Of a DNA stretch of 64,000 nucleotides, positions 44,429-54,823 are shown piece after piece. Location of the stretch: assembly GCA_005792355.1 (NCBI GenBank), contig SXSC01000065.1:1-64000 (forward strand), read 5' to 3'. The stretch comes from Opitutaceae bacterium. Its GTDB lineage: Bacteria; Verrucomicrobiota; Verrucomicrobiia; Opitutales; Opitutaceae. Position 1 is the first letter of the stretch; each line of letters opens with the position of its first letter. Both the position numbers and the translations under genes were made by a program. The notes beneath the pieces were generated by a model. It was given only the letters and a program-made list of their open reading frames with translations, was not told the origin of the DNA and did no database searches.

Positions 44429-44710
44429 TTAATGGTAATCCACGATTTCGACTTCGTGGGCGTCTTCGCCTTCCCAGCGAAAACAGAGGCGCCATTGGTC
44501 GTTGATGCGTATGCTGTGCTGGCCGCGACGGCTGCCTCTGAGGGCTTCCAAACGGTTGCCGGGTGGAAGGCGCATGATGTCGAGGCGGTCGGCGGCATCG
44601 AGTTGGAGAAGCTTTCGGCGGGCAGTGCGTTGGATGTCGGGTGGCAGATGGCGCGAAGCCGTGCCGGCAAAGAGCTTTTCGGTCTCGGTGTCGGCGAAGC
44701 TTCTGATCAC
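44429..44710 (-). CDS. higB: HigB-type (RelE superfamily) toxin
   Basis: From GTG 44710, 93 residues begin VIRSFADTETEKLFAGTASRHLPPDIQRTARRKL. They continue with RLPPGNRLEALRGSRRGQHSIRINDQWRLCFRWEGEDAHEVEIVDYH, a textbook HigB with all family segments. The GTG start fits the usual MIxSF opening. Known homologues cleave mRNA on the ribosome. The operon with higA looks intact, and a palindrome that could be the HigA operator lies 44 bases upstream. Confidence 0.9.
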   Translation of the reverse strand: MIRSFADTETEKLFAGTASRHLPPDIQRTARRKLLQLDAADRLDIMRLPPGNRLEALRGSRRGQHSIRINDQWRLCFRWEGEDAHEVEIVDYH

Positions 44711-44753
44711 GGAATGTAGCGTAGGCCGGGCGATGGCGGTCGCAAGCCGAATA

Positions 44754-44765
44754 GTTACGCGTAAC
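44754..44765. promoter_or_regulatory. Candidate HigA operator
   Basis: GTTACGCGTAAC is a perfect 12-base palindrome, followed directly by GTAA, which extends a TTACG/CGTAA pattern. It sits 44 bases upstream of the higB start, where HigA-type repressors bind. Confidence 0.55.
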
Positions 44766-44790
44766 GTAATGGTTGAGAACGGGCGAAATG

Positions 44791-44808
44791 CCGCGCGCGG
44801 AGCGCACG
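44791..44808. repeat. Dispersed repeat family G, intergenic copy
   Basis: These 18 bases (CCGCGCGCGGAGCGCACG) are identical to 39627-39644 inside dnaE2. They lie between higB and the end of speA. Confidence 0.75.
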
Positions 44809-44830
44809 CCCACCTCGGAAATGAAACCAC

Positions 44831-46774
<1,944 letters not shown>

Positions 46775-46868
46775 CGCGTTGCGGGATGCGGGGGGAGTTA
46801 TAGCTTGCTTTTGCCGGAGGCGAATCAGTTAGATGCATGTTTTCTTTTTTCAAATCACTCAACACGCA

Positions 46869-47222
46869 ATGTCGAAAATGTCCCCGTTGTTTTCCGCCCT
46901 TGAAATTCTCGCCCAAAGCCCGGCGCCCGGCCAGCCCCAGGGGCCGGCGGCGTGGGTGCAGATACTCCCGATGGTGCTGCTCTTTGGCGCGATGTATTTC
47001 TTCATGATCGCCCCGCAGCGGAAGAAGCAGAAGGAACATGAGAAGATGCTCACGGCGCTGCAGTCGGGCGACGAGGTGGTGACGAGCGGCGGCATCTACG
47101 GCGTCATCACCAACGTCAAGGAAGACCGTTTCGTCGTCCGCGTGGCCGACAATACCAAAATCGAAATCGGCAAGAGCTTCGTCCAGACCGTCCTGAAGAA
47201 GGCGGCAACCGAGAAGAAGTAA
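46869..47222 (+). CDS. yajC: Preprotein translocase subunit YajC
   Basis: From ATG 46869, 117 residues have one transmembrane segment (VQILPMVLLFGAMYFFMIAPQRKKQKEHEKML), the YajC signature MIAPQRK and the small C-terminal domain GDEVVTSGGIYGVITNVKED. YajC forms a complex with SecDF at the inner membrane. The track start is 12 codons upstream, but MSKMSPLF is the more usual opening. secDF follows after 76 bases that contain two hairpins. Confidence 0.92.
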   Translation: MSKMSPLFSALEILAQSPAPGQPQGPAAWVQILPMVLLFGAMYFFMIAPQRKKQKEHEKMLTALQSGDEVVTSGGIYGVITNVKEDRFVVRVADNTKIEIGKSFVQTVLKKAATEKK

Positions 47223-47226
47223 CTGC

Positions 47227-47252
47227 TTCCGCCGACGGCGGAACGCGTTTTT
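47227..47252 (+). terminator. Terminator-like hairpin after yajC
   Basis: TTCCGCC and GGCGGAA form a seven-base stem with a three-base loop, followed within five bases by TTTTT. Its position directly after the yajC stop suggests partial termination that lets secDF be expressed at a different level. Confidence 0.5.
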
Positions 47253-47275
47253 AGGTCTTTGCGCGGCAAAGACCT
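47253..47275 (+). promoter_or_regulatory. Second hairpin, 24 bases before secDF
   Basis: AGGTCTTTGC and GCAAAGACCT form a perfect ten-base stem with a three-base loop (GCG), immediately after the terminator's T tract and ending 23 bases before the secDF ATG. No T tract follows. It could control translation or stabilise the processed secDF 5' end. Confidence 0.5.
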
Positions 47276-47298
47276 GTCCCTTTCAACCCAAACGATCC

Positions 47299-49848
47299 AT
47301 GCTCAAACGCAACCTCTGGAAGCTCGTGCTTTGCCTCACCATCGTGGTGTGGGCCGGCGCGCAGCTCTTCCCCCTCAAAGACGATCCGTTCGTCGGATTT
47401 ATCCGTGCCCACGCCTCGGCCAAGCAGGCTGATTTCGCGAAATTGGTGGATGAAGCCGCGGCGCGCAAAAAGAACCTGTCGGCCCCGAGTGAATTCGTCG
47501 CGCTGAAACAGATTGGCAAGGAGCGACGCCTCGATCTGTCGCAGTACTTTCCCCACATCCGGCTCGAGGAATCGTTGCGCAACATCGAAAAACGCAACGA
47601 CATCCTTCTGACCGAGCTCCTGCGCCTTTCCAAGGGCCGGCTGCAGCTCGGCCTCGATCTCAAGGGCGGCGTCGCCTTCACGCTTGAGGCGGCGGAGACA
47701 CCCGGCGAGGCGATTGACGACTACCAGCGCAAGGAGAAGCTCCAAAAGGCCATCGAGATCATCGGCGCCCGGGTCAACGGGCTCGGGGTGGCCGAGCCCA
47801 TCATCCGCCCGATTGGCGAGAATCGCATCGAGATTCAGCTCCCCGGCGTCAGCACCAAGGACAACCCGGAGGTCGTCAACCAGGTGAAGGCGCCCGCGCG
47901 CCTCGACTTCCGCCTCGTCCATGCCTCGGCCTCTCCGGGCCCCAACGTGGAAACCCCCGCTGGCTACGAAATCAAGACGCTCGATTGGGAAGGCCGGAAG
48001 GGCGAGACGGGCACGGAGGAGCTCTTCGTGAAGCGCATCCCGGAAATGACCGGCGAGATGGTTTCCAATTCTTTCGCGCGACCGGACATGTACGGGAAGC
48101 CCGAGGTCATTTTGGAGTTCACGAGCGATGGCAAGAAGCGCTTCGCGGAGGTGACGCGCGTCATCGCCGAGATCAGCCAGCGCGGCGGCCCGCTGGGCCG
48201 GCTCGCGATCGTACTCGACGGCAAGCTTTACTCGGCGCCGACGGTAAGAGAGGAGATCAACAGCACCTCCGCTCAAATCACGGGAAGCTTTTCCGATCGC
48301 GAGGCGATCAATCTCGCCAACGTCCTCAACAATCCGCTCGACGTCGAATTGCGCGTGATGGAGCAATACGAAGTCGGGCCGACTCTCGCGGCCGACGCGA
48401 TTATCAGCGCCCGGAACGCGTTTATCGTCAGCACGGCGCTGACGATTGGTTTCATGCTCGTGTTCTACACCCTCGGCGGCGTGGTGGCCGCGATTGGCAT
48501 GGGCGTCAACGTGCTGATCACGCTGGGTGTGATGGCCAGCATCGGAGCGACGCTCACGATGCCCGGCATCGCGGGTATCGTACTCACCCTCGCGATGTCG
48601 GTGGACTCAAACATCCTGATTTTCGAGCGCATGCGCGAGGAGTTGAAGCTGGGCAAGACGCTCGGCACGGCGCTCGAAGCGGGCTTCGACAAGGCGTGGT
48701 CGGCCATTCTCGATTCCAATGTGACCACCTTGCTGGTGGCCGTGGTCATGATCGTGCTGGGCACCGGCCCGGTGAAGGGTTTCGGCGTGACGCTCACGAT
48801 CGGCATCTTTACGACGATGTTTGCGGCGGTCGTCATCAGCAAACTGATCCTCGAGTGGCTGATTCACGGCGAGGTGACGAAGAAGTTGCCGATGTTCTCC
48901 GTCCTGCAAAACACGAGCTACGATTTCCTGAGTTTTACGAAGGCGGCCGTAATCGGTACCGTCGTCGTGCTGGTGGTCGGCATTGGCGCCCTCGTCTACA
49001 AGGGACACGAGATTTACGGCATCGATTTCGCCGGCGGCGACATGGCGACGCTGAATTTTTCGAAAAAGGCCGATCTCGCGAGTCTCCGCAGTGCCGCGGC
49101 CAAGGCGGGTTTCAAGGAGGTCAACTTTTCCTACCAACAACCCTTGGGTACGGAACGGGAGGTGCTGCGGGTGACCACGCCCTTTGACCAGGGCCAGAAG
49201 GTGGTGCAGGCGCTTCAACAGGCGCAGCCGGATGCAAAATTTGAGGTCGCGGGCACGACGCGGATCGGAGCCTCGGTGGGCAAGGAGATCCAGTGGAACG
49301 CGCTCAAGTCGGTGCTCGCCGCGCTCGTGCTCATCCTGGTCTACGTGGCGTTTCGTTTCGAGATGGGATATGGCATCGGTGCGGTCGTGGCGACCGTGCA
49401 TGACCTGGTGCTCACGGTGGGCGTCTTTGTGCTGTTCGACCGGCAATTCAACGCCTCGATGGTGGCGGCCATTTTGCTCATCGCCGGCTACTCGATCAAC
49501 GACACCATCGTCGTGTTCGACCGCATCCGCGAGGAGTTGAAACTGAACCCGATCGGCACCCTCCGCGAAGTCATCAATCGGGCGCTCAATCTGACCCTCT
49601 CGCGCACGATCATCACGGGCGGCACGACATTTCTGACCGCGATCACGCTGATCCTCACCACCACTGGCGACGTGAACGACATCGCGTTTACGCTGCTCAT
49701 CGGTGTGCTCACGGGTACGTTCTCCTCGCTGTTCATCGCGACGCCGGTTTTCTACTGGTGGCACAAGGGCGATCGGAAGCACGTCGAGGCGCACCACGAT
49801 ATCGCGCCGAAGTACGAGTGGCAGGGCTCCAGCAAGGCCTCGGAATAA
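47299..49848 (+). CDS. secDF: Fused protein-export membrane protein SecDF
   Basis: The 849 residues contain SecD first: one TM, then the periplasmic P1 head (LQLGLDLKGGVAFTLEAAE, RVNGLGVAEPIIRPIGENRIEIQLPG) and the TM block FTLGGVVAAIGMGVNVLITLGVMASIGATLTMPGIAG. From about 545 comes SecF (GHEIYGIDFAGGD, VRFEMGYGIGAVVATVHDLVLTVG, LLIAGYSINDTIVVFDRIREELK). The fusion is normal in Bacteroidetes/Verrucomicrobia-type lineages. The protein uses proton-motive force to pull exported proteins through SecYEG and works with YajC encoded just upstream. Codon use is native. It is essential for export of the many secreted enzymes here. Confidence 0.95.
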   Translation: MLKRNLWKLVLCLTIVVWAGAQLFPLKDDPFVGFIRAHASAKQADFAKLVDEAAARKKNLSAPSEFVALKQIGKERRLDLSQYFPHIRLEESLRNIEKRNDILLTELLRLSKGRLQLGLDLKGGVAFTLEAAETPGEAIDDYQRKEKLQKAIEIIGARVNGLGVAEPIIRPIGENRIEIQLPGVSTKDNPEVVNQVKAPARLDFRLVHASASPGPNVETPAGYEIKTLDWEGRKGETGTEELFVKRIPEMTGEMVSNSFARPDMYGKPEVILEFTSDGKKRFAEVTRVIAEISQRGGPLGRLAIVLDGKLYSAPTVREEINSTSAQITGSFSDREAINLANVLNNPLDVELRVMEQYEVGPTLAADAIISARNAFIVSTALTIGFMLVFYTLGGVVAAIGMGVNVLITLGVMASIGATLTMPGIAGIVLTLAMSVDSNILIFERMREELKLGKTLGTALEAGFDKAWSAILDSNVTTLLVAVVMIVLGTGPVKGFGVTLTIGIFTTMFAAVVISKLILEWLIHGEVTKKLPMFSVLQNTSYDFLSFTKAAVIGTVVVLVVGIGALVYKGHEIYGIDFAGGDMATLNFSKKADLASLRSAAAKAGFKEVNFSYQQPLGTEREVLRVTTPFDQGQKVVQALQQAQPDAKFEVAGTTRIGASVGKEIQWNALKSVLAALVLILVYVAFRFEMGYGIGAVVATVHDLVLTVGVFVLFDRQFNASMVAAILLIAGYSINDTIVVFDRIREELKLNPIGTLREVINRALNLTLSRTIITGGTTFLTAITLILTTTGDVNDIAFTLLIGVLTGTFSSLFIATPVFYWWHKGDRKHVEAHHDIAPKYEWQGSSKASE

Positions 49849-49911
49849 GCAGGTAAGGCGCGTTATCCCTGACGTGCCGCTACTGTGGGAGGGGCTTCGC
49901 GCCCGGGCGTT

Positions 49912-49936
49912 TCGCGGGGTGAACCCGCTCCTACAG
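49912..49936 (-). repeat. Dispersed repeat family C, copy 1
   Basis: On the minus strand this reads CTGTAGGAGCGGGTTCACCC plus CGCGA, a REP-like hairpin word. The same 25 bases recur on the plus strand at 53893-53917 with two changes. It sits in the 133-base gap between secDF and recJ. Confidence 0.75.
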
Positions 49937-49981
49937 TTCAAAGCGGCGGCATGAGGATCAGCCGCCCGGCCTTTCCAAGCC

Positions 49982-51739
49982 ATGCGCTGGAACCATACGC
50001 TCCTCCCGGTCGCGGAGGTGGAGGCACTGAGCAAGCGAGCCGGCGTGAGCCGGGTGCTGGCGGAGTTGCTGTTGCGCGCGGGCCTGGGTGACGGCGACGC
50101 GGCGGCGGCGTTTCTGCAACCGGCGCTCGCCGGGCTGAACGACCCGTTTTTGCTGCACAATCTCGAGGCGGCGGCGACGCGCCTGCGCCAGGCGATCGCC
50201 AATCGCGAGCAGGTGGCCGTGCTCGGCGATTACGATGTCGACGGGGTGAGCAGCACCGCGCTGCTGGTGATGGTGCTCCGGCGCTTCGGGTTGAACCCGC
50301 GCTTTGTCGTGCCGCGGCGCTCCGAGGATGGCTATGGGCTGTCGCGCAGCGCGATCGACCGGGCGCTGGAGGCCGGCCGCCCGGACCTGTTCATCGCGCT
50401 CGACTGCGGTACCAATTCACATGCCGAGGCCGCATACCTGCGCGGCCAGGGCATCGATGTGATGGTGATTGATCATCATCGTTCGACCGAAAAGGCGCTT
50501 GATCAATGTCTGTTGATCAACCCGCACGTCCACGCGAACACGACCGGAAGCGACGGCGCGTGGCGCAACCTTTGCACGGTCGGCCTGGTGTTCAAGCTCT
50601 GCCATGGGCTGTTGAAACAACTCCGGGTCGAGAATCACCCGGTCGCGTTTCGGATCAAATTGCGCGACCATCTGGATTTGGTGGCGATGGGCACGATTGC
50701 CGATCTGGTGCCGTTGCGGGGGGAGAATCGCATCCTCGCGCGGCACGGTCTGCGCATTTTGCAGGAAACGCAGCGGCCCGGCCTGCGCGCCCTGATGGAC
50801 GTGGCGGGGGTCAAGCCGGCGCAGGGGATTACCCCGACGGATATTTCGTTTCGCATCGGGCCGCGGATCAATGCGAGCGGCCGCCTGGCCGACGCGGCGC
50901 TCTCGGTCGAGTTGTTGCTTAGCGATGACGAGAAATTCTGCCGGGAGACGGCGCAGCAGCTGGACACCTTTAATCGCGAACGGCAGGAAATCGAGCGGGT
51001 GATCACCGAGCAGGCGGAGCGCAGCATCGAGCAGCAGTTCAGCGCCCTCGCGGGCGTGGTGTTGTTTGCCGAGAACTGGCATCCCGGGGTGGTGGGCGTG
51101 GTGGCGGGGCGGGTCACCCGCAAGTATAACCGGCCCTGTGTCGTGCTCGGCAACGAAGGCGACATGGCGAAGGGCTCCGGCCGCAGTGTCGATGGTATCA
51201 ACCTGGTCGAGGTGTTGGGGACGTGCTGCGAGCACCTGACGAGTTGGGGCGGGCACCCGATGGCGGTCGGGGTGGCGCTGCCGAAAGTGCACCTGGCGAC
51301 GTTTCGCGCCGGTTTCGCCGAGGCGGTGCGGGTGCACGCGGGCGGGGAGATCGCCGAGGCGCGGCTCGAAATCGCCGTCTGGCTCACGCCCGAGCAGGTC
51401 ACGGAGCGGCTGATGGAGGAATTGGAGACGCTGCATCCGTTTGGTCAGGGCAATCCGGAACCAATTTTCGGAGTGTGCGGAGTGGTTCTCCGTTCGCCGA
51501 CGGAGGTTTTCAAGGAGCAGCATTTTCGCTTTCAAATTGAGGACGGGCGGGGGCGCCGGCTGCACGGCGTCGCGTGGAAACTCGCGCATCGCCGCCCGCC
51601 GCCGGGAGTGCCGCTGGACCTCGCGGTCGAGCTGAAGTGGAATCACTTCAACCACCGGAAACTGCTGCAACTTGGCCTGATCGACTGGCGGAAGTCGGTT
51701 CCGGGCCAGCAACCCTGGGCACCGGCGGCGGGGAATTGA
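49982..51739 (+). CDS. recJ: Single-stranded-DNA-specific exonuclease RecJ
   Basis: The 585 residues match the RecJ length. The DHH phosphoesterase motifs are GDYDVDGVSS (Asp83, Asp85, Asp87), ALDCGTNS and VIDHHRS, followed by DHHA1 with GVVAGRVTRKYNRP, GSGRSVDGINL and WGGHPMAVGV. An OB-like C-terminal part follows. It degrades 5' ssDNA ends in recombination and mismatch repair and needs Mn or Mg. It begins 133 bases after secDF and is probably transcribed on its own. The start at MRWNHTLLPV fits homologues. Confidence 0.95.
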   Translation: MRWNHTLLPVAEVEALSKRAGVSRVLAELLLRAGLGDGDAAAAFLQPALAGLNDPFLLHNLEAAATRLRQAIANREQVAVLGDYDVDGVSSTALLVMVLRRFGLNPRFVVPRRSEDGYGLSRSAIDRALEAGRPDLFIALDCGTNSHAEAAYLRGQGIDVMVIDHHRSTEKALDQCLLINPHVHANTTGSDGAWRNLCTVGLVFKLCHGLLKQLRVENHPVAFRIKLRDHLDLVAMGTIADLVPLRGENRILARHGLRILQETQRPGLRALMDVAGVKPAQGITPTDISFRIGPRINASGRLADAALSVELLLSDDEKFCRETAQQLDTFNRERQEIERVITEQAERSIEQQFSALAGVVLFAENWHPGVVGVVAGRVTRKYNRPCVVLGNEGDMAKGSGRSVDGINLVEVLGTCCEHLTSWGGHPMAVGVALPKVHLATFRAGFAEAVRVHAGGEIAEARLEIAVWLTPEQVTERLMEELETLHPFGQGNPEPIFGVCGVVLRSPTEVFKEQHFRFQIEDGRGRRLHGVAWKLAHRRPPPGVPLDLAVELKWNHFNHRKLLQLGLIDWRKSVPGQQPWAPAAGN

Positions 51740-51864
51740 ACCGCCGGCGGGTCCATTCCCCGTGGTTTGCCTCGGGTTGGCCCAGCGAAGGGCGAGTGTT
51801 CACTTCCGGGAAGTTCCCGCTTGCGCTCGCGGGAGAATCCTTGCTTCTTCTCGCGCTCATTCTC

Positions 51865-51941
51865 GCACCTGTAGCTCAACTGGATAGAGCGCCAGACTAC
51901 GAATCTGGAGGTTAGGGGTTCGACTCCCTTCAGGTGCGCCA
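51865..51941 (+). tRNA. tRNA-Arg (anticodon ACG)
   Basis: It is a full cloverleaf: acceptor GCACCTG pairs with CAGGTGC, D arm GCTC...GAGC, anticodon stem CCAGA/TCTGG with loop CTACGAA (ACG), variable AGGTTAG, T arm GGGTTCGACTCCC. Discriminator G is followed by an encoded CCA (51939-51941). Tail ends of tRNA genes are common integration sites, and the following 3.5 kb are of lower GC. Confidence 0.95.
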
Positions 51942-51999
51942 TCTCCGGAGGAGAAGGTGAAAAAGGGGGCGAAAAGGGGACAAAGTTGGCCGAAAATGG

Positions 52000-52042
52000 C
52001 ACGAAAAAGACCGCAGTGATCGGGCTGGCCTTGGTACTGGCG
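52000..52042 (+). repeat. Direct repeat flanking the 52-kb exported gene, left copy
   Basis: CACGAAAAAG followed by CCG...TCGGGC...CTTGGT.CTGGCG matches 52842-52884, with a few substitutions and a one-base gap. The copies flank gene 52065-52718 about 60-80 bases downstream of tRNA-Arg. Confidence 0.5.
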
Positions 52043-52064
52043 TCGCGATTCTTTTTCGCCGTGG

Positions 52065-52718
52065 TCAGGGGCTCTCAGCGATAGTAACCGGACGTTTCGC
52101 GAACAGCCATTTTTTTTCGTTCAGTTGAACGTTGTCCTTTTCCTCGAATTCAGCCGATGGCGCTCGCCATTCGTAAGATGCCCATTTGTCGCCAACGAGG
52201 CGATTTGCCTGCGCGAACAAGAAAAACGGCGTGCTCTTGGGAACCTGAATACGGAACTTGCCGTCCGCGTCGGTCGTCGTTTTTGAAATGGGAAACGGCA
52301 AGTCGACAACGAGCGCGTTGGTCTCTTGCCATTTGTTCAAAACGCTCAACGGAAAGGCGTAAACGGCCACGCTGGAAAATTTGTAGGAGCTGGCGCCGCG
52401 AGTAGTCACGAAAACTTGGCCGGCGTATGTGTCGGAAGCTGTTGTGACACGACTGCTGACGGTGCGTGGTCCCCCGGGTCGCTTCTTCTCGGCTTCAAAT
52501 CGTACTTCGTCTGGCAGAAATTCGTAGCGCAACACCACAGTTCCGGCTGTGTGGCGTATTACGACGTCGGATACGTTAAACTTAGTGATTGTGACGTTCT
52601 TGAAGACGCGGCCATCCGAGATGGCAAGAGCGGGAATTGGCTTGGTTAGGTCGATAGTGTCAGCACCAAACAGCGAGGCAGCGGCGAGCAAGATTGATGT
52701 AAGGAAAAAAAATTTCAT
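52065..52718 (-). CDS. Exported protein of unknown function, lower GC
   Basis: The ATG at 52718 gives 217 residues with a clear signal peptide (MKFFFLTSILLAAASLFGAD). The mature part is mostly beta-strand (PIPALAISDGRVFKNVTITKFNVSDVVIRHTAGTVVLRYEFLP) with a carboxypeptidase-regulatory-like touch near TTDADGKFRIQVPKSTPFFLF. I do not recognise a family. GC is distinctly lower than in recJ or secDF. It is enclosed by an imperfect direct repeat, suggesting it arrived as a unit beside the tRNA-Arg gene. No partner gene is obvious. Confidence 0.6.
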   Translation of the reverse strand: MKFFFLTSILLAAASLFGADTIDLTKPIPALAISDGRVFKNVTITKFNVSDVVIRHTAGTVVLRYEFLPDEVRFEAEKKRPGGPRTVSSRVTTASDTYAGQVFVTTRGASSYKFSSVAVYAFPLSVLNKWQETNALVVDLPFPISKTTTDADGKFRIQVPKSTPFFLFAQANRLVGDKWASYEWRAPSAEFEEKDNVQLNEKKWLFAKRPVTIAESP

Positions 52719-52841
52719 TTGGACTCCTGTGAATTGGAACTGCCTTTGCGTCCGCGAGCCTCGCGCTGCTGGATGACAAGGCAAGCCCGCGTCTACCTCC
52801 TGATGGCGTCCGTCCGATGGCCTGAAACGGGCAGGAAACGC

Positions 52842-52884
52842 CACGAAAAAGCCCGCCGTGTCGGGCGAAGTCTTGGTGCTGGCG
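52842..52884 (+). repeat. Direct repeat flanking the 52-kb exported gene, right copy
   Basis: See the left copy at 52000. It shares CACGAAAAAG, TCGGGC and CTTGGTGCTGGCG in the same order and spacing. Confidence 0.5.
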
Positions 52885-52976
52885 GAATTACGCTACCGCT
52901 TTCCTCTCTCAAACGAGAATCTCCAACCAGGTGTTGATTCTTGCTGAAGGTGTGAACACGGAATACAGATTTGCTC

Positions 52977-53486
52977 GTGAAATTCAATTACCGCGCTCTC
53001 GGGGTGGTGGTGCTCATGGCAGCGGTGCTCATAGGTATAGTCGTGATCTGGTTGGCGATACCGCGAGAAAGTAGTGCCGAAGATAAAGCTAAAGGGCAGT
53101 TGCGGCAGCAGCAGACCGAGGTCCGTATTGCACAGAGAATTGCAACCGAAGCAGCGGTGAAGCAAAAAAAGGAGGCCGAATCCGAGTCGGCAAACTCGCC
53201 TCCACGAGTGAGAGTGAGCAATAGCACTATGGCGGTTCGAATTGAGAATACAGGCACGCAGAACTGGAACCAAATGGTTGTTTACGTTAACGACACTCCA
53301 CCGTTCACGTTCAAAGTAACTGTTGCGGCCCCGGCGGTTGGTGCGGCCGTGAATATCCCGTTGGCGAGTTTTGCGAAAAAGGACGGCACCCGCTTTAACC
53401 CCACTGCGACCAAGGTTACACAAATCTGGGTCGGCGGCGGCGGGCGCGATTTTCAGTCTTTCAACGCTAGCCCGCTAAGTCGCTGA
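52977..53486 (+). CDS. Single-pass membrane protein of unknown function
   Basis: From GTG 52977 (a TTG six bases upstream is the alternative) there are 169 residues. A transmembrane segment (ALGVVVLMAAVLIGIVVIWLAI) is followed by a charged linker of coiled-coil type (KAKGQLRQQQTEVRIAQRIATEAAVKQKKEAESE). A small beta-rich domain comes last (VRIENTGTQNWNQMVVYVNDTPPFTFKV). The last part looks like an FxLD-type extracellular domain with alternating hydrophobics. The family is unknown to me. GC is low like its neighbour, and no operon partner is apparent. Confidence 0.6.
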   Translation: MKFNYRALGVVVLMAAVLIGIVVIWLAIPRESSAEDKAKGQLRQQQTEVRIAQRIATEAAVKQKKEAESESANSPPRVRVSNSTMAVRIENTGTQNWNQMVVYVNDTPPFTFKVTVAAPAVGAAVNIPLASFAKKDGTRFNPTATKVTQIWVGGGGRDFQSFNASPLSR

Positions 53487-54135
53487 CTCAAGCCGGTCGC
53501 GCAGGACTGGGCTTACGGGGCCGACGTATCGGCGAGTCCCCGCAGCGCGACTTGCCTTCGATGACTTCGATCAAGACGCGGCGGTGGTATTCGTCGGGCA
53601 GAACGCTGACCAGATGATGACGCAACGCCGTAACTAGCCGACCATCGGGCGTTCGGTCGCCGCCGCCATCGCGTCACTAAGCCGTATCTCGCAGTCCGAG
53701 GTGGAGCCCGTTGTCCCCAACGGGCTGACTTGAGAGCGTACGACTCAAAACCCGATGAGGACATCGGGTTCCACCTTTCAGTGGTTTCGTCTTCAGAGGT
53801 AAAACGCCCATCGACTGAATGAACACCGCTAAGCCGTATCCATTCAGCCCCAGCCGCAAAAGCGACTCTTGCCCGTGACGGGAAGAAACAGGCTGTAGGA
53901 GCGGGTTTATCCCGCGATCCTTCGTTCGGACTGACTTCTGTTCGGCATAAAGCCGCTCCTCCAAACGGTCCACGGACGCTGTTTCCTTGGAGTCGAGTTG
54001 CTGCCGCGAATGATATCGCCTAAACCATTTGGTGACTGGGAGGGCGCGTCCCCGGTGAGCCGTGCCGACGGCAGGCATGCCAACGCTCGTAACGGCTCGG
54101 AGGGGACGCCTCGCCCCACCCCCAGAACTGAATCG
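53487..54135. other. Accessory gap with hairpins and a possible gene remnant
   Basis: Strong hairpins are GCCCGTTG/CAACGGGC (53706-53725) and AACCCGATG/CATCGGGTT (53749-53770), and family C lies at 53893. A minus-strand frame without a start (53488-53673, with LVTALRHHLVSVLPDEYHRR) reads like coding sequence but matches nothing I know, so I leave it as a possible remnant. No RNA gene is seen. Confidence 0.5.
53893..53917 (+). repeat. Dispersed repeat family C, copy 2
   Basis: CTGTAGGAGCGGGTTTATCC plus CGCGA is the same word as 49912-49936 in the other orientation. The inner GCGGG...CCCGC folds as a small hairpin. Confidence 0.75.
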
Positions 54136-54450
54136 TCACGGAGCGAGGGTGCTCGAGACCAGTTTTCTCAAACGGCGTCTCGAGACGCGCAAATGCAAGG
54201 TGCGATGAAAGAAGTGCCGATTGGCCGGGTCGTGAATGAAGTCCTCTTCCTCCCCGGCATATTCCTCAATTCGGGCGATCCGACCAACCCCGCGAATGAA
54301 CTGCCGGTCGGCCGCAAAATAATCCGGATTGAGATTGAGCAGGGGACGAAGAAAGCCCGCCACCGGACGCAACGTAAGCTTGAGCACTGTCGCCTCGAAA
54401 TCGGCCGGATGGACTTCGTGCTGCGCGCAAAATTTCTCTGCAAAGGTCAT
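54136..54450 (-). CDS. Small conserved-looking protein of unknown function
   Basis: The ATG at 54450 gives 104 residues (MTFAEKFCAQHEVHPADFEATVLKLTLRPVAGFLRPLLNL). The track starts 18 codons upstream at a TTG. The sequence is helical, with basic and aromatic patches (YFAADRQFIRGVGR, HPANRHFFHRTLHLRVSRRRLRKLV). It looks like a real protein with a DNA- or RNA-binding flavour, and similar small proteins occur in Verrucomicrobia as I recall. There is no signal peptide or known motif. It stands alone in an accessory region. Confidence 0.5.
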   Translation of the reverse strand: MTFAEKFCAQHEVHPADFEATVLKLTLRPVAGFLRPLLNLNPDYFAADRQFIRGVGRIARIEEYAGEEEDFIHDPANRHFFHRTLHLRVSRRRLRKLVSSTLAP

Positions 54451-54823
54451 GATACCAACGGAGTGATCGATGGCGAAACTCGCTTTCCCCTGCTTTCGAC
54501 TCAAGGAGATTCAACGTAACATTTCATCTGGCGCCCATCGGCGGTTCGCAGGAATCGCGCGGGATCTGGTGCCACGCCCTCCTCTTTAGGTATCGGGACG
54601 CCGCGCTTTGACCGACTGGCCGATCGCGCGCCTCCAAACCTGGCGCAACAGCGGTTTCACGCTCGACGCGGGCGAGGCCCCCGCCGCCGCACGTCGCGCC
54701 GGCCGGCTCCGGGCAGGGCGAACTGTTCGGCGACCACTCTCCGCAGGCTTCCATTTGTCCCAATTCGTTGGCAAAGATACCGCGTGTCTGGTCTGTCGGT
54801 TTCTTCCGCGGGCCATCCCCTAC
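54451..54823. other. Gap upstream of the TIR gene, no gene seen
   Basis: A plus-strand frame from 54608 runs in phase into the TIR gene, but its residues are unlike a TIR N-terminus. No other supported feature is visible. Confidence 0.45.

Noticed and set aside
53488-53673. Start-less minus-strand frame with LVTALRHHLVSVLPDEYHRR
   Set aside because: It may be a gene remnant, but I recognise no family and there is no start codon. Noted only in the gap description.
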